A stretch of DNA of 7,939 nucleotides from Eubacteriales Family XIII. Incertae Sedis bacterium. GTDB lineage: Bacteria; Bacillota_A; Clostridia; Peptostreptococcales; Anaerovoracaceae. Made by a program: the position numbers and the translations under genes. The notes below the pieces were generated by a model. The model made no database searches. It was not told the DNA's origin and saw only the letters and a program-made list of their open reading frames with translations. Where the stretch lies: positions 1-7,939 of the forward strand of contig JAITHG010000203.1 in the NCBI GenBank assembly GCA_031280075.1, written 5' to 3'. Of this stretch, positions 1 to 7,740 are shown one piece after another. The stretch's first letter is position 1, and every line of letters begins with the position of its first letter.

Positions 1-2827
1 TGACCGCCCGTACCATCATGTTGCTGGCATCGTACCCATACTGGCGCAGCACCTGACCGCCGCGCAGCACCTCGGCCAGGTTGCCCCGGAGGTCATAACG
101 GTATTCCTCCGGCTCCCGACCGTCCCCGTCCTGCATGCGGACAAGCTGGTTCAGCGCGTTGTAGGCATAGTGTCGCTGCCCGTCCCCGTCCTGTTTGTGG
201 ACGCGGTTGCCCAGCGCGTCGTAGCGGTAGCGCCTCGCCTCCCCGTCCTTCGATGCCTCGACGAGGCGATCCAGCGCATCGTAGGCATAGCGGAACAGAC
301 CGCTGTCCGCCGCCATGCCCACGCGATGCTTCCCGATCTCGGCGATGTTGCCCGCCCGGTCATAACGGTACTGAAGCCTGTCAAGCTCCCGCCCTCCCTG
401 GCTGTGGACAAGCTGCGTGATGCGGCCGACAGCATCGCGCCCGTAGACGGTTTCGATGTCCCCCGGCATTTCGCGGCGCGCCAGGCGACCGACCAGGTCA
501 TAGTGGAACCGGGTGGTGCCGCCGGGCGCTGTCACCTCTGCAAGCCTGCCCGAGGCAGTGTAGGCATAGACCGCCTCCGACCCGTCGGGGTAGATCGTCT
601 TCGTGCGCCTTCCGGTCACATCCCATTCGTACCCGAGGCGGTTTCCGTCCGGGTAGGTCACCTGCGTAGCCTGCCCGGCGACATCCGTCCCGATCGCCGT
701 CACGCCCAGCCAGTCCCGGATCTCGACCAGTTGGCGCAGTGCCCCGTAGGCAAAATGAACCTGCCTCCCGTCGGCGTATTCCACCTGCCCGAGCTGCCCG
801 GCGGGCGTATAGGCAAACCGCGTCTCAAGCCCTTCTTCGTCCAGTTTGCTGACCACGCGCCCATCGGCATCGTAGGCGAAGCGCACCGTCCTGCCCAGCG
901 GGGCATGCACGGCCGTCACATCCCCACGGCGGTTGTATTCATAGGAGGTCAGCAGAAGCTCCGCCTCCCCTGCATCCCCCGGCTCAGGTTCAAGAGCCAA
1001 CGCCTGCACTGGTCCTTGCCCCACGCTGACGACCCGCCGTGCGGCATCATGCCCATACTGCGTGCTGTGCCCCGCCGCGTCTGTCACCTCGACCAGGCAG
1101 CCCAAGGGGGAATAGCGGTACCTCGTCGTGCGCCCGCCCGCATCCGTCCGGGCGGCGATGCGGCCCATCGGATCGTAGGCGAACATGCCTGTGCCGCCCA
1201 GCGGCCCCACCGTCTCCACGAGCCTGCCGAGGGCATCGTAGGACATTCGGACCGCATTGCCCAGCGCATCCACACGCTCCGCAAGATTGCCCCTGCTGTC
1301 CCAGACGTAGTGTTCCGTCTCCCCATCCGGCATCGCGACGCTCTTCAGCCGCCCGCCGGGGAAGTACTCGAAGCACACCCTGTCCCCCTTGTGGTTCTCG
1401 ATATACAGGACGTGCCCGAGGGGGGAATAACCGTATCGGGTGGTCTCCCCGCGCAAGTTTGTCACGGACACAAGCTGCCCCGCCGCATCGTATTCCCGCG
1501 TCTCCTGCCCGCCGTTCGGATAAGTGGCAGAAACGAGCCTGCCCATGGCGTCATACCCGTACAGCACCTCCGCGCCATCCGGTTCCACCTGCCGCACAGC
1601 CCGGTTCATCGCATCGTATTCCACCTCGGTGCGCGCCCCGCCGGCGGTGACGACCGCCGTGATGTTGCCGTTCGGGTCGTGCTCGAAGCGCATCGTCCCG
1701 CCTTCCGGATCCGTGACCGCGGTGAGCCTGCCTTCCAGGTCGTATTCGTAGCCCGTCACCCCGCCCGCCGGATCCGTGACGCTGGCCACGTTCCACATCA
1801 GGTCGTAGGCGTAGCGGGTCTCGCCGCCCATGGCATCTACGATTCGGGCCACTTGGTTCATGTTGTTGTATTCGAAACGCGTCTCCTGCCCGCAGCAGTC
1901 CACCGTCCGCGCCAGCCGCCCGCCTTCACCGTACTCAAAAATGCGGCTGTGCCCCAGCGCGTCCGTGGACAGCGTCACATCCCCCTGCTGGTTGTATGCG
2001 TAACGGGTGACGTTGCCATCAGCGTCGGTGCTTGCCGTCACCTGGTTCAGCACGTCGTATTCATATTCTGTCCTCACCCCTGCCCAGTCCGTGATGCCGG
2101 TGATGTTGCCGCGCCCGTCATAGTCCACCCCCATCCCGCTGCCGTCCGGCAGGATGACGCGGACAGGCAGGCCGAGCTCGTTGTGCGAAAACCTCCAGGT
2201 GCGTCCCAAGGGGTCTGCCCGCTCCGTCAGATTGCCTCTCTCGTCATAGGCAAAGCGCACGGTGCTGCCGTCGGGGTTGGCCACCTCCGTCGGCCCTGCA
2301 TGCGTCCCGTAGGATATGCGGGTCACATTCCCAAGCGGGTCGGTCGCCTCCACCAGATTGCCTCTCTCGTCATAGGCATACAGGAAGCGGTTGCCGTTCC
2401 GGTCCGTGAACATCGTGCGGTTGTCCTGGCTGTCGTAGCCAAAGCCCTCCGCGCCGTCCGCATGGACCGACTGGACTGTGCGGCAATCCTTGTCGCGGAG
2501 ATAGGTGACCCGGTTGCCGTTCTGCTCCGTGACCGCTGTGGACAGTGCCTCGTCCTCATACCGTACGAGCAGACAGCCGCCGTCCGCCATTCGCTGGGAC
2601 GTGGTGCGGGCGGCGGTGTCGTACCCGTTCGTGATGACCGTCACCCCGAATGGGTCGGTGATCCGGCAAAGCGCCCCATGCCCGTCATAGCGGTACCCGT
2701 ATTCCTTGCCCTCCGGCTGCCGCACGCAGGTCAGGTGCGAACCGTCATACGCATACGACACCGTGCGCCCGGCGTGGTCTCGGACGGTCTGCAGCAATCC
2801 CTCCTCCGTATAGCCAAAGCGGAAGGA
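1..2827 (-). repeat. Tandem YD (RHS) repeat array within the CDS
   Basis: Roughly 40-45 copies of a unit of about 21 codons encode the pattern YDxxGRL, then V-T-D-x-x-G and T-x-Y-x. Clear copies include YDERGNL (twice), YDAMGRL, YDALGRL, YDPMGRI and YDALNQL. The array starts after the DUF6531 domain at about residue 297 and continues past the left edge. Its DNA is degenerate overall, but some neighbouring units share long exact stretches, notably 25 bp at 2228-2252 and 2354-2378. It is broken once by a non-repeat linker at about 949-1024. Confidence 0.9.
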
Positions 2828-3715
2828 TCCGGAAGGGTTGGCCACTTCCCGCAGCAGACCGTCCCCATGCTGAAGCACGGTCGTGCTGCCGCCTGCCTCC
2901 TGGATGGATTCGAGGGTGCCGCTGCCGGAAAAGCGGTAGTCCCGCCCCTCCTTGGTCGTCAGCGCATAGCCGTCCTCCTGTTTTGCGAGCACGCTGTGCC
3001 TGCCCTCCGGCGGGGCATAGCCCCCGTCCGCATCCTGCCGGTAGGTCTCTGTGTGCCCATCTTCGAACGAGATCCGCACGCTCTGCCCGCAGTCGTCCAG
3101 ATGGATGTCGAAGCTGTGCGTCCAGCCAAGCCCAACTGTCGAGAACGTCCTTTGGACGGAATTGTAGCAACGGGCAAACCGCAGCGGGAATGCCCCCGGG
3201 ATCACAAGATCCTCCTTTAGGTAGACAAAATTGCCGGTGGACATGTTGATCGGGTCGCCGCTGTACGCGTTGCTCTTTGCAAGCCCCTTGAGGGAGCTGC
3301 CATACTCCGCGATCAGCGCCGCCGCCTCCGCTGGCGAAAGACCATCCCGGACGAGCTTCTCCAGCAGAAGCTGCTCAAGCACTTTGTGGTCTGCGCTCCA
3401 TTTGGAATGCCCCTTCCATTCCGTGATCTGCGGGAGGCTGCGGATCCGGCTTGCGGCCTCGTTGTCAAGCTGCTCGATTGACGCGAGATATTTTTCGAAG
3501 GCAGCCTCAAAACCCTCCACCTTCCACCGCGTCCGTTCGGCAGATGCCCGCGTGGGAGCCATCCCACCCAGCCGCGCGAAGCTCATGCCGCCCAGCGCTG
3601 ATTCTGCGCGCCTGAGGCTCGGGAGCTTGCTGCTGTCAAACAGGCTTTTCGCCTTAACCAACTGCTGGCGCGCCTTCGCTGCCGCCGCATCGTCCAAAAT
3701 GATCTTTCTGCCCAT
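1..3715 (-). CDS. RHS/YD-repeat polymorphic toxin-type protein, C-terminus beyond window
   Basis: The frame is open from ATG (3715) to the left edge, giving 1238 residues with no stop and no C-terminus. A TAG lies two codons upstream in frame, so the start cannot be earlier; AAGGGG about 10 nt upstream is a modest ribosome site. Residues 1-150 are mostly helical and charged, with no signal peptide, membrane segment or PAAR motif. Residues about 153-225 (GDPINMSTGNF, then RFARCYNS and GLGWTHSF) match the DUF6531 domain that precedes RHS repeats. From about residue 297 to the edge there are tandem YD repeats of about 21 residues. In known RHS proteins these form a hollow shell around a C-terminal toxin. 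The conserved core-end motif and toxin are not in the window, so the activity is unknown. The upstream WXG100-like genes suggest type VII export (inference). A cell-wall-associated WapA-like or contact-dependent role is the alternative. Confidence 0.93.
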   Translation of the reverse strand, partial: MGRKIILDDAAAAKARQQLVKAKSLFDSSKLPSLRRAESALGGMSFARLGGMAPTRASAERTRWKVEGFEAAFEKYLASIEQLDNEAASRIRSLPQITEWKGHSKWSADHKVLEQLLLEKLVRDGLSPAEAAALIAEYGSSLKGLAKSNAYSGDPINMSTGNFVYLKEDLVIPGAFPLRFARCYNSVQRTFSTVGLGWTHSFDIHLDDCGQSVRISFEDGHTETYRQDADGGYAPPEGRHSVLAKQEDGYALTTKEGRDYRFSGSGTLESIQEAGGSTTVLQHGDGLLREVANPSGSFRFGYTEEGLLQTVRDHAGRTVSYAYDGSHLTCVRQPEGKEYGYRYDGHGALCRITDPFGVTVITNGYDTAARTTSQRMADGGCLLVRYEDEALSTAVTEQNGNRVTYLRDKDCRTVQSVHADGAEGFGYDSQDNRTMFTDRNGNRFLYAYDERGNLVEATDPLGNVTRISYGTHAGPTEVANPDGSTVRFAYDERGNLTERADPLGRTWRFSHNELGLPVRVILPDGSGMGVDYDGRGNITGITDWAGVRTEYEYDVLNQVTASTDADGNVTRYAYNQQGDVTLSTDALGHSRIFEYGEGGRLARTVDCCGQETRFEYNNMNQVARIVDAMGGETRYAYDLMWNVASVTDPAGGVTGYEYDLEGRLTAVTDPEGGTMRFEHDPNGNITAVVTAGGARTEVEYDAMNRAVRQVEPDGAEVLYGYDAMGRLVSATYPNGGQETREYDAAGQLVSVTNLRGETTRYGYSPLGHVLYIENHKGDRVCFEYFPGGRLKSVAMPDGETEHYVWDSRGNLAERVDALGNAVRMSYDALGRLVETVGPLGGTGMFAYDPMGRIAARTDAGGRTTRYRYSPLGCLVEVTDAAGHSTQYGHDAARRVVSVGQGPVQALALEPEPGDAGEAELLLTSYEYNRRGDVTAVHAPLGRTVRFAYDADGRVVSKLDEEGLETRFAYTPAGQLGQVEYADGRQVHFAYGALRQLVEIRDWLGVTAIGTDVAGQATQVTYPDGNRLGYEWDVTGRRTKTIYPDGSEAVYAYTASGRLAEVTAPGGTTRFHYDLVGRLARREMPGDIETVYGRDAVGRITQLVHSQGGRELDRLQYRYDRAGNIAEIGKHRVGMAADSGLFRYAYDALDRLVEASKDGEARRYRYDALGNRVHKQDGDGQRHYAYNALNQLVRMQDGDGREPEEYRYDLRGNLAEVLRGGQVLRQYGYDASNMMVRAV

Positions 3716-3738
3716 TTCCTAAAGTCCCCTTCCCACGG

Positions 3739-4047
3739 TCAATCGAGCGCATCCAGCAGGGATCGCCCTTCGTTGTACGCTGCCTCCCCCTCCTCCTGAA
3801 TCTTTTTCAAAGCTTCATTGAACGTGGAGAGGTTCTCATAAAACACCCGCATCTCCTGTTTGAAGCCGGAGAAAAACTCGATGAAGGCATCCTTGGCCTC
3901 CCCGCTCCAACCAGAGACGGACAGGATGGCGACCGCGTTGCAGGATGCGGTCATGGCAGCATCGATGTCCATCAGTTTCGTGTCGGTCAGCACTATCACG
4001 TCGTTCATCAGTTGGTCGATGTCAAGATGGATCCCTGGCATAGCCAT
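3739..4047 (-). CDS. WXG100-like small helical protein (proximal to RHS gene)
   Basis: This 102-residue protein has the length and layout of the WXG100/ESAT-6 family: a first helix (about 10-42), a turn containing W47-S48-G49, and a second amphipathic helix (about 51-92). Members are secreted as dimers by type VII systems or act as partners for larger effectors. No canonical C-terminal YxxxD/E export motif is present; the nearest tyrosine (Y91) is followed by N-E-G-R. ATG at 4047 is chosen because AGGAGG sits 7 nt upstream; a second ATG two codons in is less well placed. The gene starts 12 bp after the interrupted gene and ends 23 bp before the RHS start, so co-transcription and a partner role for the RHS N-terminal domain are likely (inference). 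Family fold is well supported, specific function is not. Confidence 0.85.
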   Translation of the reverse strand: MAMPGIHLDIDQLMNDVIVLTDTKLMDIDAAMTASCNAVAILSVSGWSGEAKDAFIEFFSGFKQEMRVFYENLSTFNEALKKIQEEGEAAYNEGRSLLDALD

Positions 4048-4059
4048 GTCTTCCCCTCC

Positions 4060-4404
4060 TTATCCCCTAGCGGCCGCAGCGGCGGCCTCGGCAGCGTGAT
4101 GCGCCTGGTCTTCGCTGATCATCTGGCTGAGCAGGGCGGTCAGCCGCTGCATTTCCCTGCCGCATTCTGCGCACAGCTCCTGGGACAGCCCCTCGCTTTT
4201 CGCGTTCAGACGGCTCAACTGTGCTTCCACCGCCTAGATCGTGGCAGTGCTCACGGCATCCCCCACGCCCTGCGCAGCCAAGCGCATCGACTGGGAAATC
4301 TGCGCGCTGCAGCTACTGGCAGTATTCACATTGGGCGAAACGACCCCGCCCATGGCGCTTAGGTCGCGCTGGCAGCGGGCGATATCAAAGCAACGGCATC
4401 CCAT
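4060..4404 (-). pseudogene. Small helical Cys-containing gene interrupted by an in-frame TAG
   Basis: From ATG 4404, preceded by a strong AAAGGAGG at 7 nt, the frame runs 56 codons to a TAG at 4236-4234. It then stays open for another 57 codons to TAA at 4062-4060. Read as one gene it would give 114 residues, close in size to the two WXG100-like neighbours. The first part begins MGCRCFDIARC. The second is strongly helical, has C78-A-E-C81 and ends in an alanine-rich tail. I do not recognise the family; small non-WXG helical partner proteins often accompany type VII toxins, which fits its position between two WXG100-like genes. A single C-to-T change in a Gln codon (CAG) would create the TAG. 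Alternatives are a sequencing error, readthrough, or two short genes, since a GTG lies one codon after the TAG and could allow reinitiation. atpC in this window ends in TAG, so TAG does act as stop here. Confidence 0.65.
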
Positions 4405-4415
4405 GGCAATCCCTC

Positions 4416-4460
4416 CTTTGGATTCAAGGCGTTCGGCTTCAATGTGTTCGGCTTCAATGC
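4416..4460. repeat. 15-bp tandem repeat at the end of the first WXG100-like gene
   Basis: Two 15-bp units, 4431-4445 and 4446-4460, share GTTCGGCTTCAATG and differ only in the last base. A third, degenerate unit at 4416-4430 matches at about 10 of 15 positions. On the minus strand each unit carries TGA in the same frame (4456-4454, 4441-4439, 4426-4424), so the repeat triplicates the stop codon of the WXG100-like gene. The degenerate unit overlaps the ribosome site of the next gene. Confidence 0.8.
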
Positions 4461-4762
4461 GGACGGTCGCCCTGCATGGCTTCAGAAATCATCAGATCCT
4501 GCACCCGCACCGCTTCCCCTGTCTGCCGGATATCCTCGGCGGCAGTGCCCATCTTCGCCAGGAGCGCGTCATAGTCCTTCAGCAGCTTCGGGACATGCGC
4601 ATCGAACGCGCCTGCAGCCGCGCCGAACCAATCCGCCTTCATGGCGGCATAGCTTCGCTCCAGTTCGGTTTTGTAATTTTCCAAAGAACTTTTCAGATCC
4701 ACCAGTTTTGCATAGGCGGCATCGAAGTCATCCGCGACGACCTTGATGGCACTGCTTCCCAT
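4454..4762 (-). CDS. WXG100-like small helical protein (first gene of cassette)
   Basis: A 102-residue protein with WXG100 architecture: helix one at about 10-42, a turn at W45-F46-G47, and helix two at about 50-85. It is alanine- and lysine-rich with no signal peptide, as expected for Esx-type proteins that leave the cell folded through a type VII (EssC/YukB-dependent) machine. It lacks a clear YxxxD/E export motif near its C-terminus. The ATG at 4762 has AAGAGG about 6 nt upstream. It is the first gene after the candidate promoter and the AT-rich spacer, and its stop lies in a short tandem repeat. Together with the second WXG100-like protein it could form a heterodimer or chaperone the RHS protein (inference). 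Family assignment is good, partner assignment is speculative. Confidence 0.85.
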   Translation of the reverse strand: MGSSAIKVVADDFDAAYAKLVDLKSSLENYKTELERSYAAMKADWFGAAAGAFDAHVPKLLKDYDALLAKMGTAAEDIRQTGEAVRVQDLMISEAMQGDRPH

Positions 4763-4880
4763 ATCGACCTCTTTTCCCTACGCTTTCCCATCCCTGCCGA
4801 CAAGCGCGCCTGACAGATGCGTGCGTGTGCTATAAGCGATGATAAAGAATCGACAAACTCTCTTTCTATATTTATATAAT
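4763..4880 (-). other. Untranslated leader of the WXG/RHS cassette
   Basis: About 110 nt between the candidate -10 element and the first WXG100-like start. I see no convincing gene, riboswitch or terminator in it. A weak stem, CTGTC with GGCAG, can be drawn around 4794-4816. The AT-rich upstream part gives way to GC-rich sequence near the ribosome site. Confidence 0.45.
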
Positions 4881-4910
4881 ATGATACCATTATTGGGACT
4901 TTCGTTCCAA
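4881..4910 (-). promoter_or_regulatory. Candidate sigma-A-type promoter for the WXG/RHS cassette
   Basis: Read on the minus strand, a -35 TTGGAA (4910-4905, 4 of 6 matches to TTGACA) is followed by an 18-bp spacer and a -10 TATCAT (4886-4881, 5 of 6). A TG one base upstream of the -10 makes it an extended -10. It sits in the only strongly AT-rich stretch of the window, between the atp terminator and the first WXG100-like gene. Other AT-rich hexamers just downstream could serve instead. Confidence 0.5.
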
Positions 4911-4913
4911 TAA
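4890..4913. promoter_or_regulatory. 24-bp imperfect palindrome, possible operator
   Basis: TTATTGG (4890-4896) is mirrored by CCAATAA (4907-4913). Inside, after one mismatch, AC pairs with GT around a four-base centre. It covers the candidate -35 and most of the spacer, the place where a repressor site would block transcription. If transcribed on the minus strand from upstream it could also fold as a hairpin with a GAAA loop. The regulator is unknown. Confidence 0.4.
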
Positions 4914-4923
4914 ATACAATCCC

Positions 4924-4959
4924 AAAAAAAGTTTTCCCGACGACACTGCCGCCGGGACT
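4924..4959 (-). terminator. Rho-independent terminator of the atp operon
   Basis: On the minus strand, CCCGGCG (4956-4950) pairs with CGTCGGG (4942-4936) around a 7-nt loop, with one G-T pair. AGT and ACT can extend the stem across a small bulge of A residues. Seven T (4930-4924) follow. The stem starts 22 bp after the atpC stop. The bulge or gap between stem and T tract makes it imperfect. Confidence 0.6.
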
Positions 4960-4978
4960 GTCGCCCTGTGGATCCCCT

Positions 4979-5412
4979 CTACCGCCTGCGCCGACCGCCC
5001 CCCTGCGCCACCTTCATGCGCATGACCTGCTTCTGGATGGAGATCTTGGCGCGCATGACCAGCTCCTCCTCATCCTCGCCCCGCTCGTGCTGGGAGATCC
5101 ATTGCTCGGCGCGCTCCTTTTCGCTCAGGGCACGGTCGAGGTCGATGTCCGTCGCCCACTCGGCTGCATCCAGGAAGATCATGATGCCGTCGCGCACGTC
5201 GATGAAGCCCTTTGCGCCCGCGAGCATGCGAAAGTCCTGCTGCCCTGCCTCCTGGATCCAGATCTCCCCCACGTCGAGCAGCTTGCATGCCCAGGTGTGG
5301 TTTGCCATGAAGCCCTCGTCGCCCGTCAGCGTGCGGACGATGACCATCCGGACTTCCCCCCGGTAGAAGAGGCGCTCCGGCGTGACGATTTCAAGCAGTA
5401 CGGTATTTGCCA

Positions 5413-5413
<1 letters not shown>
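4979..5413 (-). CDS. atpC: F1 ATP synthase subunit epsilon
   Basis: Epsilon belongs to the central stalk of F1, couples gamma rotation to the c-ring and can inhibit ATP hydrolysis. Of 144 residues, about 1-85 form the beta-sandwich domain (EIVTPERLFYRGE near the start, GFIDV at 69-73) and about 91-137 the two C-terminal helices (DLDRALSEKERAEQW). Residues 35-46, FMANHTWACKLL, replace the common ILPGHAPL-like segment. The tail GGGRRRR is an unusual basic end. A GTG at 5416 is in frame, but AAGGAGG lies only one base from it and a more normal 4 bases from the ATG at 5413, so the ATG is preferred. That ATG overlaps the atpD stop (TGATG), indicating translational coupling. It is the last gene of the atp unit and ends in TAG. 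Confidence 0.97.
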
Positions 5414-6831
<1,418 letters not shown>

Positions 6832-6867
6832 CTATGCGATCTGCGTGCCTGTCAGCCTGCTTGCTTG

Positions 6868-7740
6868 TCAGTCCAGCGCCTCGGCGCCGCTGACGATCTC
6901 GGTGATCTCCCTTGTGATGGCCGCCTGCCGCGCCCGGTTGTAGAAGAGCTGCAGGTCGGAGATCATCGCCTGTGCGTTGTCCGTCGCGTTTTCCATCGCC
7001 ATGCGCCGCGCAGCGTGCTCGCAGGTCGCCGACTCGACGATCGCGGCGTATACCATGATCTCCACGTACTTCGGGACGAGGTAGTTGAGCAGTTCCTCCG
7101 GCGAGGGGTCGTACTCCATGTACTTCTCGTGCGGCGTGACCTCCGGGCCGAGCTCGACTTCGAACGGCAGCAACTGCACCGCCGTCGCGCGCTGCTCGAG
7201 CGTGCTGACGAAGTGCGTGTAGACGAGCATGACGCGCCGGATCTCCCCTTTGTCGTAGAGCTGGATGATGGGGCGGCTGATGTCGCGCGTCTCGCGGAAA
7301 CGGATGCTCTCCGGCGGACGGGAGTAGTCCTTCAGAATCTCGTAGCCGCGCTTGGAGCAGTAATCCCTGCCCTTGCTGCCGATGGAGATGATGCAGGAAT
7401 CCGCCCGGTCGTCCCCGCGCAGGAACTCCTCCTCCGCGCGCTTGATGACGTTGGCGTTGAAACTGCCTGCCAGCCCGCGGTTGCTCGTCACGATCACGTA
7501 GCAGGTGCCCGACGCGTCTGGGATGCCGTTGATGTATTTGGAGGGGATGTCACCCGCGTGGTTGACGAAGAGATCCTCGATGGACTCCGTCACTAGGTGG
7601 AAATACTGGCGGGATTCCTCGAAGGTTGCCTTCGCGCGCCGCAGCTTTGCCGCCGAGACGAGTTTCATCGCATTCGTGATGTGCTCGATGCTCGTGACGG
7701 ACTTGACGCGCCGCTTGATATCCTGCATGGACTGTGCCAT
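6868..7740 (-). CDS. atpG: F1 ATP synthase subunit gamma (central shaft)
   Basis: Gamma is the rotating shaft that passes through the alpha3-beta3 ring and drives conformational change in beta. The protein has 290 residues, a usual length. Its N-terminal helix carries the family signature around 7-35 (DIKRRVKSV, then THE-like ITNAMKLVSAAKLRRA). The central Rossmann-like domain has SNRGLAGSFNAN at 86-97, and the long C-terminal helix has ENATDNAQAM (250-259) and YNRARQAAIT (267-276). The middle 'SIEH' precedes ITNAMK directly. The ATG immediately follows the atpA TAA with no gap, and AGGAGG inside the end of atpA lies 11 nt upstream, so translation is probably coupled to atpA. Confidence 0.99.
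   Translation of the reverse strand: MAQSMQDIKRRVKSVTSIEHITNAMKLVSAAKLRRAKATFEESRQYFHLVTESIEDLFVNHAGDIPSKYINGIPDASGTCYVIVTSNRGLAGSFNANVIKRAEEEFLRGDDRADSCIISIGSKGRDYCSKRGYEILKDYSRPPESIRFRETRDISRPIIQLYDKGEIRRVMLVYTHFVSTLEQRATAVQLLPFEVELGPEVTPHEKYMEYDPSPEELLNYLVPKYVEIMVYAAIVESATCEHAARRMAMENATDNAQAMISDLQLFYNRARQAAITREITEIVSGAEALD

Noticed and set aside
1..2827. CRISPR-like repeat array
   Set aside because: The periodicity is about 63 bp, degenerate, in-frame and protein-coding, without constant repeats and unique spacers.
170..3220. Plus-strand open frame of about 1016 codons
   Set aside because: It is codon-aligned antisense to the RHS gene and stays open because that gene avoids TTA, CTA and TCA codons there; it ends exactly where the RHS gene first uses CTA. 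Its translation shows no recognisable domain, whereas the minus strand gives clear YD repeats.
1..3715. RHS gene as a frameshifted pseudogene, suggested by many short off-frame frames on the same strand
   Set aside because: The correct frame (codon first bases at positions congruent to 58 and 3715) is open without interruption and encodes YD repeats throughout.
4794..4816. Stem in the cassette leader as a riboswitch or attenuator
   Set aside because: Only five pairs including a wobble around a long loop, with no T tract; too weak to call.
4693..4890. Minus-strand frame of 65 codons starting in the AT-rich spacer
   Set aside because: Its ATG lies at or upstream of the candidate -10, it has no ribosome site, and it overlaps the start of the WXG100-like gene in another frame.
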